Assembly: GCA_019247605.1 (NCBI GenBank)
Contig: JAFBAS010000001.1
Location: forward strand, 1 to 42,426
Direction: 5' to 3'
Source of the DNA: Hyphomicrobiales bacterium
GTDB lineage: Bacteria; Pseudomonadota; Alphaproteobacteria; Rhizobiales; Beijerinckiaceae
DNA: 42,426 nt
The notes under the pieces were generated by a model. That model did not search any database and had not been told where the DNA came from. It saw nothing but the letters and a program-made list of their open reading frames with translations. A program made the translations under genes and the position numbers. This document shows positions 16,246 to 23,941 of the stretch, piece by piece (positions within the stretch are counted from its first letter, which is position 1; the number at the start of each line of letters is the position of its first letter).

Positions 16246-17007
16246 ATGGGCGCCGTGAAGAGGCATGTTTTGGTGACGGGAGGTAGCAAAGGCATCGGGC
16301 GCGCCATCGCGGGCGCGTTCGCGCAGAACGGGTTTATGGTGAGCGTGCTCGGCCGCGATGTCTCGTCGCTCGATGCCGCCGTTTCCGCCGGTGACGCGCA
16401 TTGCGCCGTTGTCGCCGATGTGACGAACCCGAAAGCTGTTCGCGAGGCCGTCGCGCGCGCCGAGCGGCAAGCGCCGATCGACATTCTCGTCAACAATGCC
16501 GGTGCCGTCGAGACGGGTTCTTTTTCGCGGCTCGACGATGATGCGTTCGAGCGTCAACTCGCGCTCAATCTGATGGGCACGGTTCGCATGACGCGTGCAA
16601 TCCTGCCCGGCATGACCGAGCGCGGCTTCGGCCGCGTGATCAACATCGCCTCGACCGCCGGGCTGAAGGCATATCCCTACGTCAGCGCCTATGTGACGGC
16701 TAAGCACGCCGTGATCGGCTTCACCCGCGCGCTCGCGCTCGAAATGGCGAAATCAGGCGTAACCGTAAATGCGATCTGCCCGGGGTACACCGACACCGAT
16801 CTCGTGCGCGAGAGCGTCGCGCGCATCCGCGCGAAAGGCGGCGGCGCTGTGGAGGACGTGCTCGCAAAGCTCACCGCGGCCAATCCCCAAGGCCGCCTGG
16901 TGCGCCCGACCGAGGTCGCCTGTGTTGCCGCGTGGCTCGCCTCGGACGAAGCGGCCTCGATCACCGGACAGGCGATTCCCGTGGATGGAGGAGAGACCGT
17001 GTCGTGA
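16246..17007 (+). CDS. SDR-family NAD(P)-dependent oxidoreductase (3-hydroxyacyl-CoA dehydrogenase-like)
   Basis: The 253-residue protein is a classical short-chain dehydrogenase: VLVTGGSKGIGRAI (cofactor site, residues 8-21), NNAG at 83-86, and catalytic Ser136, Tyr149 and Lys153 (YVTAK). It ends ITGQAIPVDGG. It resembles FabG-type and 3-hydroxyacyl-CoA dehydrogenase members, and as first gene of this operon probably oxidises a 3-hydroxyacyl-CoA made by the hydratase. The ATG at 16246 is chosen because family similarity begins there; 30 upstream codons would run through the operator palindrome. Its stop overlaps the start of the next gene (GTGA). Confidence 0.88.
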   Translation: MGAVKRHVLVTGGSKGIGRAIAGAFAQNGFMVSVLGRDVSSLDAAVSAGDAHCAVVADVTNPKAVREAVARAERQAPIDILVNNAGAVETGSFSRLDDDAFERQLALNLMGTVRMTRAILPGMTERGFGRVINIASTAGLKAYPYVSAYVTAKHAVIGFTRALALEMAKSGVTVNAICPGYTDTDLVRESVARIRAKGGGAVEDVLAKLTAANPQGRLVRPTEVACVAAWLASDEAASITGQAIPVDGGETVS

Positions 17008-17525
17008 CGCTTCCGGCGCAAAATCTTCTCGATGCCGAGACGAAGGCGCATGAGCATGAGGATGGACATGAGGCCGAGCTTCGGCTCTGGCTGCGTCTCT
17101 TGAGCTTTTCGGCGCTGGTGGAAAGCCAGATTCGGCGCCGCTTGCGCGAAGATTATCGCATGACCTTGCCGCGCTTCGACCTGATGGCGCAGCTCGAGCG
17201 CGCCGAGGAGGGGATGACTTTGAACGAGCTCTCGAAGCGCATGATGGTCACGAACGGAAATGTGACGGGGCTCGTGGACCGCATGGTGGCCGAAGGGCTG
17301 GTCGATCGTCGGCCGGCGCCGAAGGATCGACGGTCCCATTTCGTGCGCTTGACCCCGCTCGGCCGTCAGCTCTTCCAGCGCATGGCCGGCGCCCATGGAC
17401 GCTGGCTCGCCGTGCTCTTCAACGGTCTTGATGCGAAAGAGATGGAGACGATGATGGCGCTCTTGGCCAAGGCGAAGCAGTCGGCGCGCCATGCCGTCGC
17501 GCGCGGCGAGGTGGAGATTTCATAG
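17004..17525 (+). CDS. MarR-family transcriptional regulator
   Basis: The 173-residue protein has a winged-helix MarR core: [20 protein letters not shown], then [20 protein letters not shown] (recognition helix) and [20 protein letters not shown] (wing with the conserved DRR). It probably represses the operon and is released by a CoA thioester or aromatic acid, as known for BadR-, HcaR- and FerR-like members. The GTG start at 17004 has GGAGGAG 9 bases upstream and overlaps the SDR stop codon, implying translational coupling. The palindrome at 16212-16237 is its likely target. Confidence 0.92.
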   Translation: MTLPAQNLLDAETKAHEHEDGHEAELRLWLRLLSFSALVESQIRRRLREDYRMTLPRFDLMAQLERAEEGMTLNELSKRMMVTNGNVTGLVDRMVAEGLVDRRPAPKDRRSHFVRLTPLGRQLFQRMAGAHGRWLAVLFNGLDAKEMETMMALLAKAKQSARHAVARGEVEIS

Positions 17526-17526
17526 G

Positions 17527-18360
17527 ATGAAGCCTTTTCCGATCGTGGCACCCCCGCTCGCGCGATATGAGGCGAAGCATTTCAACTTCGCGGTCGAGGG
17601 GAAGGTCGCGATGGTCAGCTTGAACAGACCGGAACGCAAGAACCCGCTGACCTTCGACAGCTACGCCGAGCTCGCCGCGTTTTTTCGCGCTGCCGCGCAT
17701 GAGGACCGCGTCAAGGCTTTCGTGGTCGCAGGCGAAGGCGGCAATTTTTCCTCGGGCGGGGATGTGCACGAGATCATCGGCCCCTTGACGAAGCTCAACA
17801 CCAAGGGGCTTCTCGACTTCACGCGTATGACGGGCGAGCTCGTGAAAGCGATGCGCGCCGCGCCTCAGCCCATCATCTCGGCCATCGATGGGGTGTGCGC
17901 CGGCGCCGGTGCCATCATCGCCATGGCGAGCGATTTACGTTTCGGCACCGCGCGCGCGAAGGTCGCTTTCCTCTTCAATCGTGTCGGGCTTGCGGGTTGC
18001 GACATGGGTGCTTGCGCGATCCTGCCGCGCATCATCGGGCAGGGCAGGGCGTCCGAGCTCCTCTTCACTGGACGAGCGATGAGTGGCGATGAGGCCGAAC
18101 GTTTCGGCTTTTTCAACCGCATCTGCGATCCCGCTTCGGTGCTCGGCGAGGCAAAGTCTTTGGCCAAGACGATCGCCGATGGCCCCAATTTCGGCAATGC
18201 CATGACGAAGCGGATGCTCGACATGGAATGGGCCATGTCGATCGAAACGGCGATTGAGGCGGAGGCTGTGGCGCAGGCGCTGTGCATGCAGACGGAAGAT
18301 TTCCGGCGCGCATACCGGGCCTTCGTTGCAAAGGAACGACCGGTGTTCGAGGGCGATTGA
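17527..18360 (+). CDS. Enoyl-CoA hydratase/isomerase family protein
   Basis: The 277-residue protein is a crotonase: [20 protein letters not shown], the first oxyanion-hole segment [10 protein letters not shown], and the second, [39 protein letters not shown] replaces the usual region with catalytic Glu residues, so the exact reaction (hydration, ring opening or isomerisation) is open. The operon's other products fit a beta-oxidation-like step on an aromatic- or alicyclic-CoA. Its ATG follows the MarR stop by one base. Confidence 0.9.
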   Translation: MKPFPIVAPPLARYEAKHFNFAVEGKVAMVSLNRPERKNPLTFDSYAELAAFFRAAAHEDRVKAFVVAGEGGNFSSGGDVHEIIGPLTKLNTKGLLDFTRMTGELVKAMRAAPQPIISAIDGVCAGAGAIIAMASDLRFGTARAKVAFLFNRVGLAGCDMGACAILPRIIGQGRASELLFTGRAMSGDEAERFGFFNRICDPASVLGEAKSLAKTIADGPNFGNAMTKRMLDMEWAMSIETAIEAEAVAQALCMQTEDFRRAYRAFVAKERPVFEGD

Positions 18361-19574
18361 TGCCGGATCAAGCCTTTCTTCGACTGCCCTTTTTCGAAGC
18401 TCGGCATCGAAGCTTCGCGCAAGCGATTTTTGAGTTCGCGAGCACCAGCGTGCCAGGGCTCGTCGATCACCACGATGTCGACAGCTCCTGCCGGAAGCTC
18501 GTGCGGGCGCTCGGGGATGCGGGCTTCCTTCGCCACGCAGTGATCGCGCCCCATGGCGGGGAGCGGCCTCACCTCGATGTGCGCACGCTGTGCCTCGCGC
18601 GCGAGACGCTCGCCTTCGCGGCTGGTCTTGCGGATTTCGCCTTCGCCATGCAAGGGCTCGGCACTGGGCCTGTGTCGCTCTTCGGCACGCGAGAACAGAA
18701 GGAACGATGGCTGTCTAAAGTCGCCAAGGGCGAGCACATTGCCGCCTTCGCGCTCTCGGAGCCCGAGGCGGGCTCTGATCCCGCCGCGATGACGACGACG
18801 GCGACCGCCGATGGCAGCGCGCATTTGCGCCTCGATGGCGTGAAGACATGGATCTCCAATGGTGGCATCGCCGACCACTACGTTGTCTTTTGCCGAACCG
18901 GGGAAGCCGCGGGCGCAAGGGGGCTTTCCGCCGTGATGGTGGAAGCGGGCACGCCGGGCCTCGAGATCACCGAGCGTCTCGAGACCATCGCGCCTCATCC
19001 GCTCGCGACCTTGCGCTTCGAGGGTTGTCGCGTCCCGGTCGCCAATCGCATCGGTGGGCCTGGTGAAGGGTTCAAGGTTGCGATGGCGACGCTCGACGTG
19101 TTCCGCTCGACGGTCGGAGCCGCGGCGCTCGGGCTTGCGCGGCGCGCCTTCGCCGAGGCTTTGCGCCGCGCCTCGACGCGCAAGATGTTCGGGGCGACGC
19201 TGGCCGATCTTCAGCTCACGCAAGGCGCGCTCGCCGAAATGGTCGCCGATATCGAAGCCTCGGCCCTTCTCGTCTATCGCGCGGCCTGGACCAAGGATCA
19301 GGGCGCCGAGCGGATCACGAAGGAAGCGGCGCTCGCAAAACTCGTCGCGACCGAGGCTGGGCAGCGCGTCATCGACAAAGCGGTGCAGATTTTCGGCGGC
19401 GCGGGCGTGCTGAGCGGCGTGAAGGTCGAGGAGCTTTATCGCGAGATCAGGGCGCTTCGCATTTACGAAGGCGCGAGCGAGGTGCAGAAGATCGTGATCG
19501 CACGCGCCGAGCTCGCCGCCCACGCGGCTGAAAGCCTCGCAGCCGCGAACGGAAAATCCGTGAGACGCTCATGA
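18360..19574 (+). CDS. Acyl-CoA dehydrogenase family protein
   Basis: The 404-residue flavoprotein has the family signatures [15 protein letters not shown] (residues ~138-152), [18 protein letters not shown], and [16 protein letters not shown] near the C-terminus, where the Glu of YEG is the usual catalytic base. It would introduce a double bond into an acyl-CoA and pass electrons to ETF; no ETF genes are in the window. Its ATG overlaps the hydratase stop (TGATG), so the genes are coupled. In aminobenzoyl-CoA-type clusters a homologue sits at the same place. Confidence 0.92.
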   Translation: MPDQAFLRLPFFEARHRSFAQAIFEFASTSVPGLVDHHDVDSSCRKLVRALGDAGFLRHAVIAPHGGERPHLDVRTLCLARETLAFAAGLADFAFAMQGLGTGPVSLFGTREQKERWLSKVAKGEHIAAFALSEPEAGSDPAAMTTTATADGSAHLRLDGVKTWISNGGIADHYVVFCRTGEAAGARGLSAVMVEAGTPGLEITERLETIAPHPLATLRFEGCRVPVANRIGGPGEGFKVAMATLDVFRSTVGAAALGLARRAFAEALRRASTRKMFGATLADLQLTQGALAEMVADIEASALLVYRAAWTKDQGAERITKEAALAKLVATEAGQRVIDKAVQIFGGAGVLSGVKVEELYREIRALRIYEGASEVQKIVIARAELAAHAAESLAAANGKSVRRS

Positions 19575-19681
19575 AGAGCGGCGCGTTCAACCGCAATCGC
19601 GCCGAACGCGAACTCAGCCGGGCATAAGGGCCATGAAGCCAAGCCGTGGCGGCAAGAAAATATCGAGGAGGAAAGAGCGAC

Positions 19682-21343
19682 ATGACCACGACCGCCGCGC
19701 CTTACACGGCCCATGTCGATACTTTCGCGCGCGAGCATTTGCCGCCGCCGGCGGAGATGCCCGATTTCATCTTCACCTTGCCCGAGCTGCGCTATCCCGA
19801 GAGGTTGAACTGTGTCACGGAGCTTCTCGACAATTGGATCGCGAAGGGTCATGGCGAGCATCCCTGTTTTCGCTCGCTCGACACGCAGTTCACCTACGCG
19901 CAATTCGCCGCGCTCGTTAACCGCATCGCCAATGTCCTCGTCACCGATTACGGCCTCCTGCCGGGAGGCCGCGTGCTTTTGCGCTCGCCCAACAATCCGC
20001 TCATGGCGGCGGCGCTTTTCGCGGTGATCAAGGCCGGAGGGATCGCGGTGACCTCGATGCCGCTCCTTCGCGCCAAGGAGCTCGCCTATATGAGCGACAA
20101 GGCAAAGGTGGCGCTTGCACTGTGCGATCATCGTTTCCTCGAGGAGTTGGAGAAGGCCAAGCTCGCCTCGCCTGGTCTCGCGAATATCATCCCGATGGGC
20201 GGTCATTCGAATGATGACCTGACGCGGCGCATCGAAAAAGCGTCACCTGATTTCGCGGCGTGCCCGACCGGGGCGGAAGACATCTGCCTCATTGCCTTCA
20301 CCTCGGGAACGACGGGCGTGCCCAAGGGTGCGATGCACAATCATCGCGATATGCTGGCCACATGCGACACCTACGGGAAAAATGTCCTGGAACCGCGCGC
20401 TTCGGATGTTTTCATCGGCTCGCCGCCGCTCGCCTTCACCTTCGGACTCGGTGGAGGAGCGCTGTTTTCGCTGCGGGTCGGCGCCTCATCCATTCTTCTC
20501 GAGCAGGCTGCGCCGGACAAGCTGATCGAAGCCATTCGAACCTTGAAGCCGACCGTCTGTTTCACGGCACCGATCGCCTACCGCGCGATGCTCGCAAAAA
20601 TGCAGCCGGGGGATATGGCAAGCTTGCGCATCTGCGTCTCCGCGGGCGAGGCGCTGCCCCAGGCGACATGGGAGGCTTGGAAAAAGGCGACCGGCATCGA
20701 GATTCTCGACGGCATCGGCTCGACCGAGATGTTGCACATTTTCATCGGAGCACCGGCTGGCAAGATCAAGCCGGGCTCGACCGGCATTCCGGTGCCCGGA
20801 TACGAGGCGAAGATCGTCGATGAAGATGGACGCGAGCTGCCGCGCGGTGCAACCGGGCGGCTTGCGGTACGCGGACCGACCGGATGTCGCTATCTCGCCG
20901 ACGCTCGGCAAACGACCTATGTGCAAAAAGGCTGGAATTTCACCGGAGACACGTATCACCTCGACGAAGACGGATACTATTGGCATCAGGCGCGCTCTGA
21001 CGACATGATCGTCTCAGCGGGCTACAACATCGCGGGGCCGGAGGTGGAAGGCGCGCTCCTCAGCCATCCTGCCGTGCTCGAATGTGCGGTCGTCGGGGCG
21101 CCCGATCCCGCACATGACACCACGATCGTGAAGGCTTACGTGGTGGCGCGCTCTGGCCAGAAAGCCGATGACGGGCTCGCCGCCGCGCTTCAGGAGCATG
21201 TACGCTCCGAGATCGCGCCGTTCAAATGCCCGCGCATCATCAGCTTCGTCGAGGCCTTGCCGCGCACCGAGTCCGGCAAGGTCCAGCGCTTCGTTTTGCG
21301 CGAACGCGCGAAGGCCGAGGCGGAGAAAGGAACTGGAAGGTGA
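19682..21343 (+). CDS. Benzoate/2-aminobenzoate-type CoA ligase (AMP-binding family)
   Basis: The 553-residue enzyme is an acyl-adenylate-forming ligase. The ATP loop is AFTSGTTGVPKGAMHNHRDM, the A5 region is DGIGSTEMLHIFIGAPAGKI, the A8 hinge is YYWHQARSDDMIVSAGYNI, and the A10 lysine lies in PRTESGKVQRFVLR. The STEMLHIF and GxIKPGSTGxPVPGY segments are typical of benzoate- and 2-aminobenzoate-CoA ligases. It activates an aromatic carboxylate to its CoA thioester at the cost of ATP, starting the pathway. GGAGGAAAG precedes the ATG. The preceding gap is about 105 bases, the largest within the operon. Confidence 0.9.
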   Translation: MTTTAAPYTAHVDTFAREHLPPPAEMPDFIFTLPELRYPERLNCVTELLDNWIAKGHGEHPCFRSLDTQFTYAQFAALVNRIANVLVTDYGLLPGGRVLLRSPNNPLMAAALFAVIKAGGIAVTSMPLLRAKELAYMSDKAKVALALCDHRFLEELEKAKLASPGLANIIPMGGHSNDDLTRRIEKASPDFAACPTGAEDICLIAFTSGTTGVPKGAMHNHRDMLATCDTYGKNVLEPRASDVFIGSPPLAFTFGLGGGALFSLRVGASSILLEQAAPDKLIEAIRTLKPTVCFTAPIAYRAMLAKMQPGDMASLRICVSAGEALPQATWEAWKKATGIEILDGIGSTEMLHIFIGAPAGKIKPGSTGIPVPGYEAKIVDEDGRELPRGATGRLAVRGPTGCRYLADARQTTYVQKGWNFTGDTYHLDEDGYYWHQARSDDMIVSAGYNIAGPEVEGALLSHPAVLECAVVGAPDPAHDTTIVKAYVVARSGQKADDGLAAALQEHVRSEIAPFKCPRIISFVEALPRTESGKVQRFVLRERAKAEAEKGTGR

Positions 21344-21789
21344 GCTCGCCAGAAAATCCGATCGTCGCGCCCGCCATCATTCCGGAGGCGGAGGCCGAAC
21401 CGAGAAGTCTGAACCCGCGCGGCTGGCCGCGGCCGAAGGGTTACGCGAACGGCATGACGGCGCGCGGGCGTGCGGTGCTCACGGGTGGCGTCGTCGGTTG
21501 GGATGCGATGGGCCAGTTTCCCGAAGGATTTGTGGCGCAGGCCCGGCGCTGCTTCCACAACATCCGCGCCATCCTCGCCGAAGGTGGAGCGGAGCCGCGC
21601 CACCTCGTGCGTCTCACCTGGTACGTGACCGATATCGATGCTTATCTCGCGGAACCGAAAGAGCTCGGGGAAGCGTATCGCTCGGCCTTTGGGCGCAACT
21701 ATCCCGCGATGGCGGTCGTCGAGGTGAAGCGCCTCGTCGAGAAGGCAGCTTTGCTGGAAATCGAGGCAACGGCGATCGTTCCGGATTGA
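21340..21789 (+). CDS. Rid (YjgF/UK114) family protein lacking the catalytic arginine
   Basis: The 149-residue protein has the Rid fold pattern: GYANGMTARGRAVLTGGVVG, FHNIRAILAEGGAEPRHLVR, and the end VVEVKRLVEKAALLEIEATA. In RidA the segment PARSxVEV carries the arginine needed for enamine/imine hydrolysis; here it reads PAMAVVEV, so Met124 replaces it. Such Rid4-Rid7 proteins occur in aromatic and amine catabolic operons with other or unknown roles. The GTG start overlaps the ligase stop and has AAAGGA upstream. It closes the operon. Confidence 0.88.
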   Translation: MSSPENPIVAPAIIPEAEAEPRSLNPRGWPRPKGYANGMTARGRAVLTGGVVGWDAMGQFPEGFVAQARRCFHNIRAILAEGGAEPRHLVRLTWYVTDIDAYLAEPKELGEAYRSAFGRNYPAMAVVEVKRLVEKAALLEIEATAIVPD

Positions 21790-21829
21790 GCTTCCATGGA
21801 GGCAGCGCTAGCGCACTGAAGAAGATGCC

Positions 21830-22534
21830 TTATCGGATGCCACCGAGCATGCCATGCACGCTGTAAGTCATCGCGGCGAGCACGAGGATCAGCATTAAAT
21901 ACAACAGTGTGTATTCCACACGCGTCTGCGTGGGCACGCCGAAATAGGCAACGTTGGCAGGCGCGCGCGGGTCGTAATGCCAGGCCTGCCGCAGCTTCGG
22001 CACGGCGGCGAACGCGATCACGATGAAGATGGGGCTCGGGTAAAAGAAAAAGGCGGCGCCCATCAACGGCGCGCCGAGGAGCCAGATACGCGGACTGATT
22101 ATCGCTGTTATGCGTCCCCCATCGAGCGGCGAGATCGGCAGAAGATTGAACAGGTTGAGAAAAAAGCCCGCATAGGAAACGGCGAGAAGCAGGTCGTTAT
22201 TCTCGGAGCGAGCAAGTGCATACATGATGAAGGCGCCGAAGGAGCCCACCACAGGGCCGGCGATCGCCACATAAGCCTCCGTCTCGACGTCATGGGGCTG
22301 CTCCTTCAGCGCGATGTAGGCGCCCACGAAGGGAATGAAGATGGGGGCACCCACCGAAAGGCCTCGACGGCGTGCCGCGAAGAAGTGCCCTAATTCGTGG
22401 ATGAGAAGGAGTGCCACAAAACCTGCGGCATAGCGCCAGCCGAAGGCGCCGGCGTAGACCGCAATCGAAAGCAGCATGGTCGCGCTCGTCGCCGCAATCT
22501 TTCCGAACTTGAGCGCGGAGAGGAGAGTGAGCAT
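21830..22534 (-). CDS. Site-2 protease family (M50) membrane metalloprotease
   Basis: The 234-residue protein has about six membrane helices with the zinc motif HELGH at residues 46-50 (His46, Glu47, His50) and the third ligand in LLPISPLDGGR (Asp138). It is therefore a complete intramembrane zinc protease core without PDZ or CBS domains. GPVVGSFGAFIMYALAR and FFLNLFNLLP are typical. It would cut membrane-embedded or leftover signal-peptide segments. Its ATG lies 2 bases after the stop of the DUF2167 gene, so the two are surely co-transcribed. Confidence 0.9.
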   Translation of the reverse strand: MLTLLSALKFGKIAATSATMLLSIAVYAGAFGWRYAAGFVALLLIHELGHFFAARRRGLSVGAPIFIPFVGAYIALKEQPHDVETEAYVAIAGPVVGSFGAFIMYALARSENNDLLLAVSYAGFFLNLFNLLPISPLDGGRITAIISPRIWLLGAPLMGAAFFFYPSPIFIVIAFAAVPKLRQAWHYDPRAPANVAYFGVPTQTRVEYTLLYLMLILVLAAMTYSVHGMLGGIR

Positions 22535-22536
22535 GC

Positions 22537-23583
22537 TCAGACCTTCGTCCCGCTCCCGGGCGATGATCGACCGCGAAAGAACTTGACCACACCCGCGCCG
22601 ATCCCGGCCGCGGCGAGTGCAAAGATCTTCGCGAATTTCAAGATGAAAACGCCAGCAAGCGCGAGGAGGCCGAGCTTCTTCGCAACAAGGCCGCCGACGA
22701 GGGCACCAATGCCATAAGCGGCGATCTTGTCGGTCGAGCTGTTGAAATCCTCGTACCGCTTGCCCGGAGCAAAGCTTAAATCCGCGAGGAGCTCGCGCGC
22801 CGTCGGCTTTTCGACCTCGATCCGGTCCAGGCTCGTGATGAAGTCGAGGCTGAAATAACCATTCCTGCCGAGCAGGTAAGTGTTGTAATTGACCGTCTGC
22901 TCCGCGCTAGCATCCTCCCCCTGATCCTTCGAGGAAATAGACCAGACGAGACGATGTGCTTTGGGATCATAGGCTGGTGGCTCGACCCAGCCGAGCACCT
23001 CCACCCGGGGGAAGCCACGTGCAACGCGGTCTTCGTTGGCTCCCTGGGTCCCTTCCTTGATGTTCGCCAGGAGATCATCGGCGTTCCATTTCCGGGCCTC
23101 GTCATCCTTCACATATCCTTCCCTGATAAAGGAGACCTCCGCGAGCCATTCTTCGCCTTTGTTGGAACTTGCAACGAGGCCGATGAAGGTTTCCGCATGG
23201 ACCACATTGCCAATGGAGCGCATGAGACGGGTTGCCGGCGCCTTGGGGATGAAGAAGAGCCCTTCGGGAAGAGCAACGCTTCCCTGATCGTTGAGCGCGA
23301 TTTGTTGCGGCCCGGTCACTCGAGCTTGGATCGCCGCGGACCAGGCGGCGCGCGCCTCGTCATCACGTTGCTGAGGTGAAAGAGGTGGCTGAGGTGAAGG
23401 ATTCTGTTGAGGTAACGCAGGCTGCGGGCCGCTGTTGCCGTCAGAAATTGACTGGGCACACGCTCCATGGTCGAGGCCAAGCGCCGGCGCAAGTGCGAGC
23501 ATGATGGCGAGCAACGCCCTATGCCACCACCGCCCAGCAAGGCCCATCGGGGCCAATCGACACGCGAACTCAGGCACTCTCAC
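22537..23583 (-). CDS. DUF2167 domain membrane-anchored protein
   Basis: The 348-residue protein has an N-terminal signal or anchor (RALLAIMLALAPALGL, residues ~22-37), a Pro/Gln-rich linker (~50-70), and a long extracytoplasmic DUF2167 domain with GLFFIPKAPATRLM, EEWLAEVSFIREGYVKDDE and GWVEPPAYDPKAHRLVWSI. Two close C-terminal helices follow (GIGALVGGLVAKKLGLLALA and FAKIFALAAAGIGAGVV). DUF2167 has no established function that I know. Pairing with an M50 protease suggests it could be a substrate or a scaffold for it. The first ATG is used; a later Met at residue 13 is an alternative. Confidence 0.88.
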   Translation of the reverse strand: MRVPEFACRLAPMGLAGRWWHRALLAIMLALAPALGLDHGACAQSISDGNSGPQPALPQQNPSPQPPLSPQQRDDEARAAWSAAIQARVTGPQQIALNDQGSVALPEGLFFIPKAPATRLMRSIGNVVHAETFIGLVASSNKGEEWLAEVSFIREGYVKDDEARKWNADDLLANIKEGTQGANEDRVARGFPRVEVLGWVEPPAYDPKAHRLVWSISSKDQGEDASAEQTVNYNTYLLGRNGYFSLDFITSLDRIEVEKPTARELLADLSFAPGKRYEDFNSSTDKIAAYGIGALVGGLVAKKLGLLALAGVFILKFAKIFALAAAGIGAGVVKFFRGRSSPGSGTKV

Positions 23584-23941
23584 CTCCGTAAGTAGGATGC
23601 GTCAATGCGCACTTCAACAATGCCAAAGCAGGCATTAGCTCCATGAAATAGATTATGAAGGCTATGATGCGACCGCCTAGACGCCTCGCGTCTAACTCAG
23701 CAGCTTATGCGCCGGCATGCGCGATGCATTTCGATTTCATCCCAGCCACTCATCCTCTCTCTCTCGGCGCTGCGTCGATCGGCGCGGAACAAGAGTAGAA
23801 CATTCGTTCCGCGCTCGTCAATAGCATCGCTTGAGGAATTGGACTGGAGGCCGGCGTGATAGACTCCAAGGCGCGAGCTCCCTCGGGGGGAGCGAATTAG
23901 AGTTGACGAGGTTAAAAGCACCGCTCGGCATTTTGCAATGC
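23584..23941. other. Intergenic stretch, no gene recognised
   Basis: About 360 bases between the CocE-type gene end and the DUF2167 gene start. It contains a small inverted repeat AGACGC-ctc-GCGTCT at 23679-23693 that could be a weak terminator. No coding frame looks real. Confidence 0.45.

Noticed and set aside
17865-19523. Long minus-strand frame opposite the hydratase and acyl-CoA dehydrogenase genes
   Set aside because: Rich in Arg, His and Gly with no motifs; the plus-strand frames carry clear family signatures and coupled starts.
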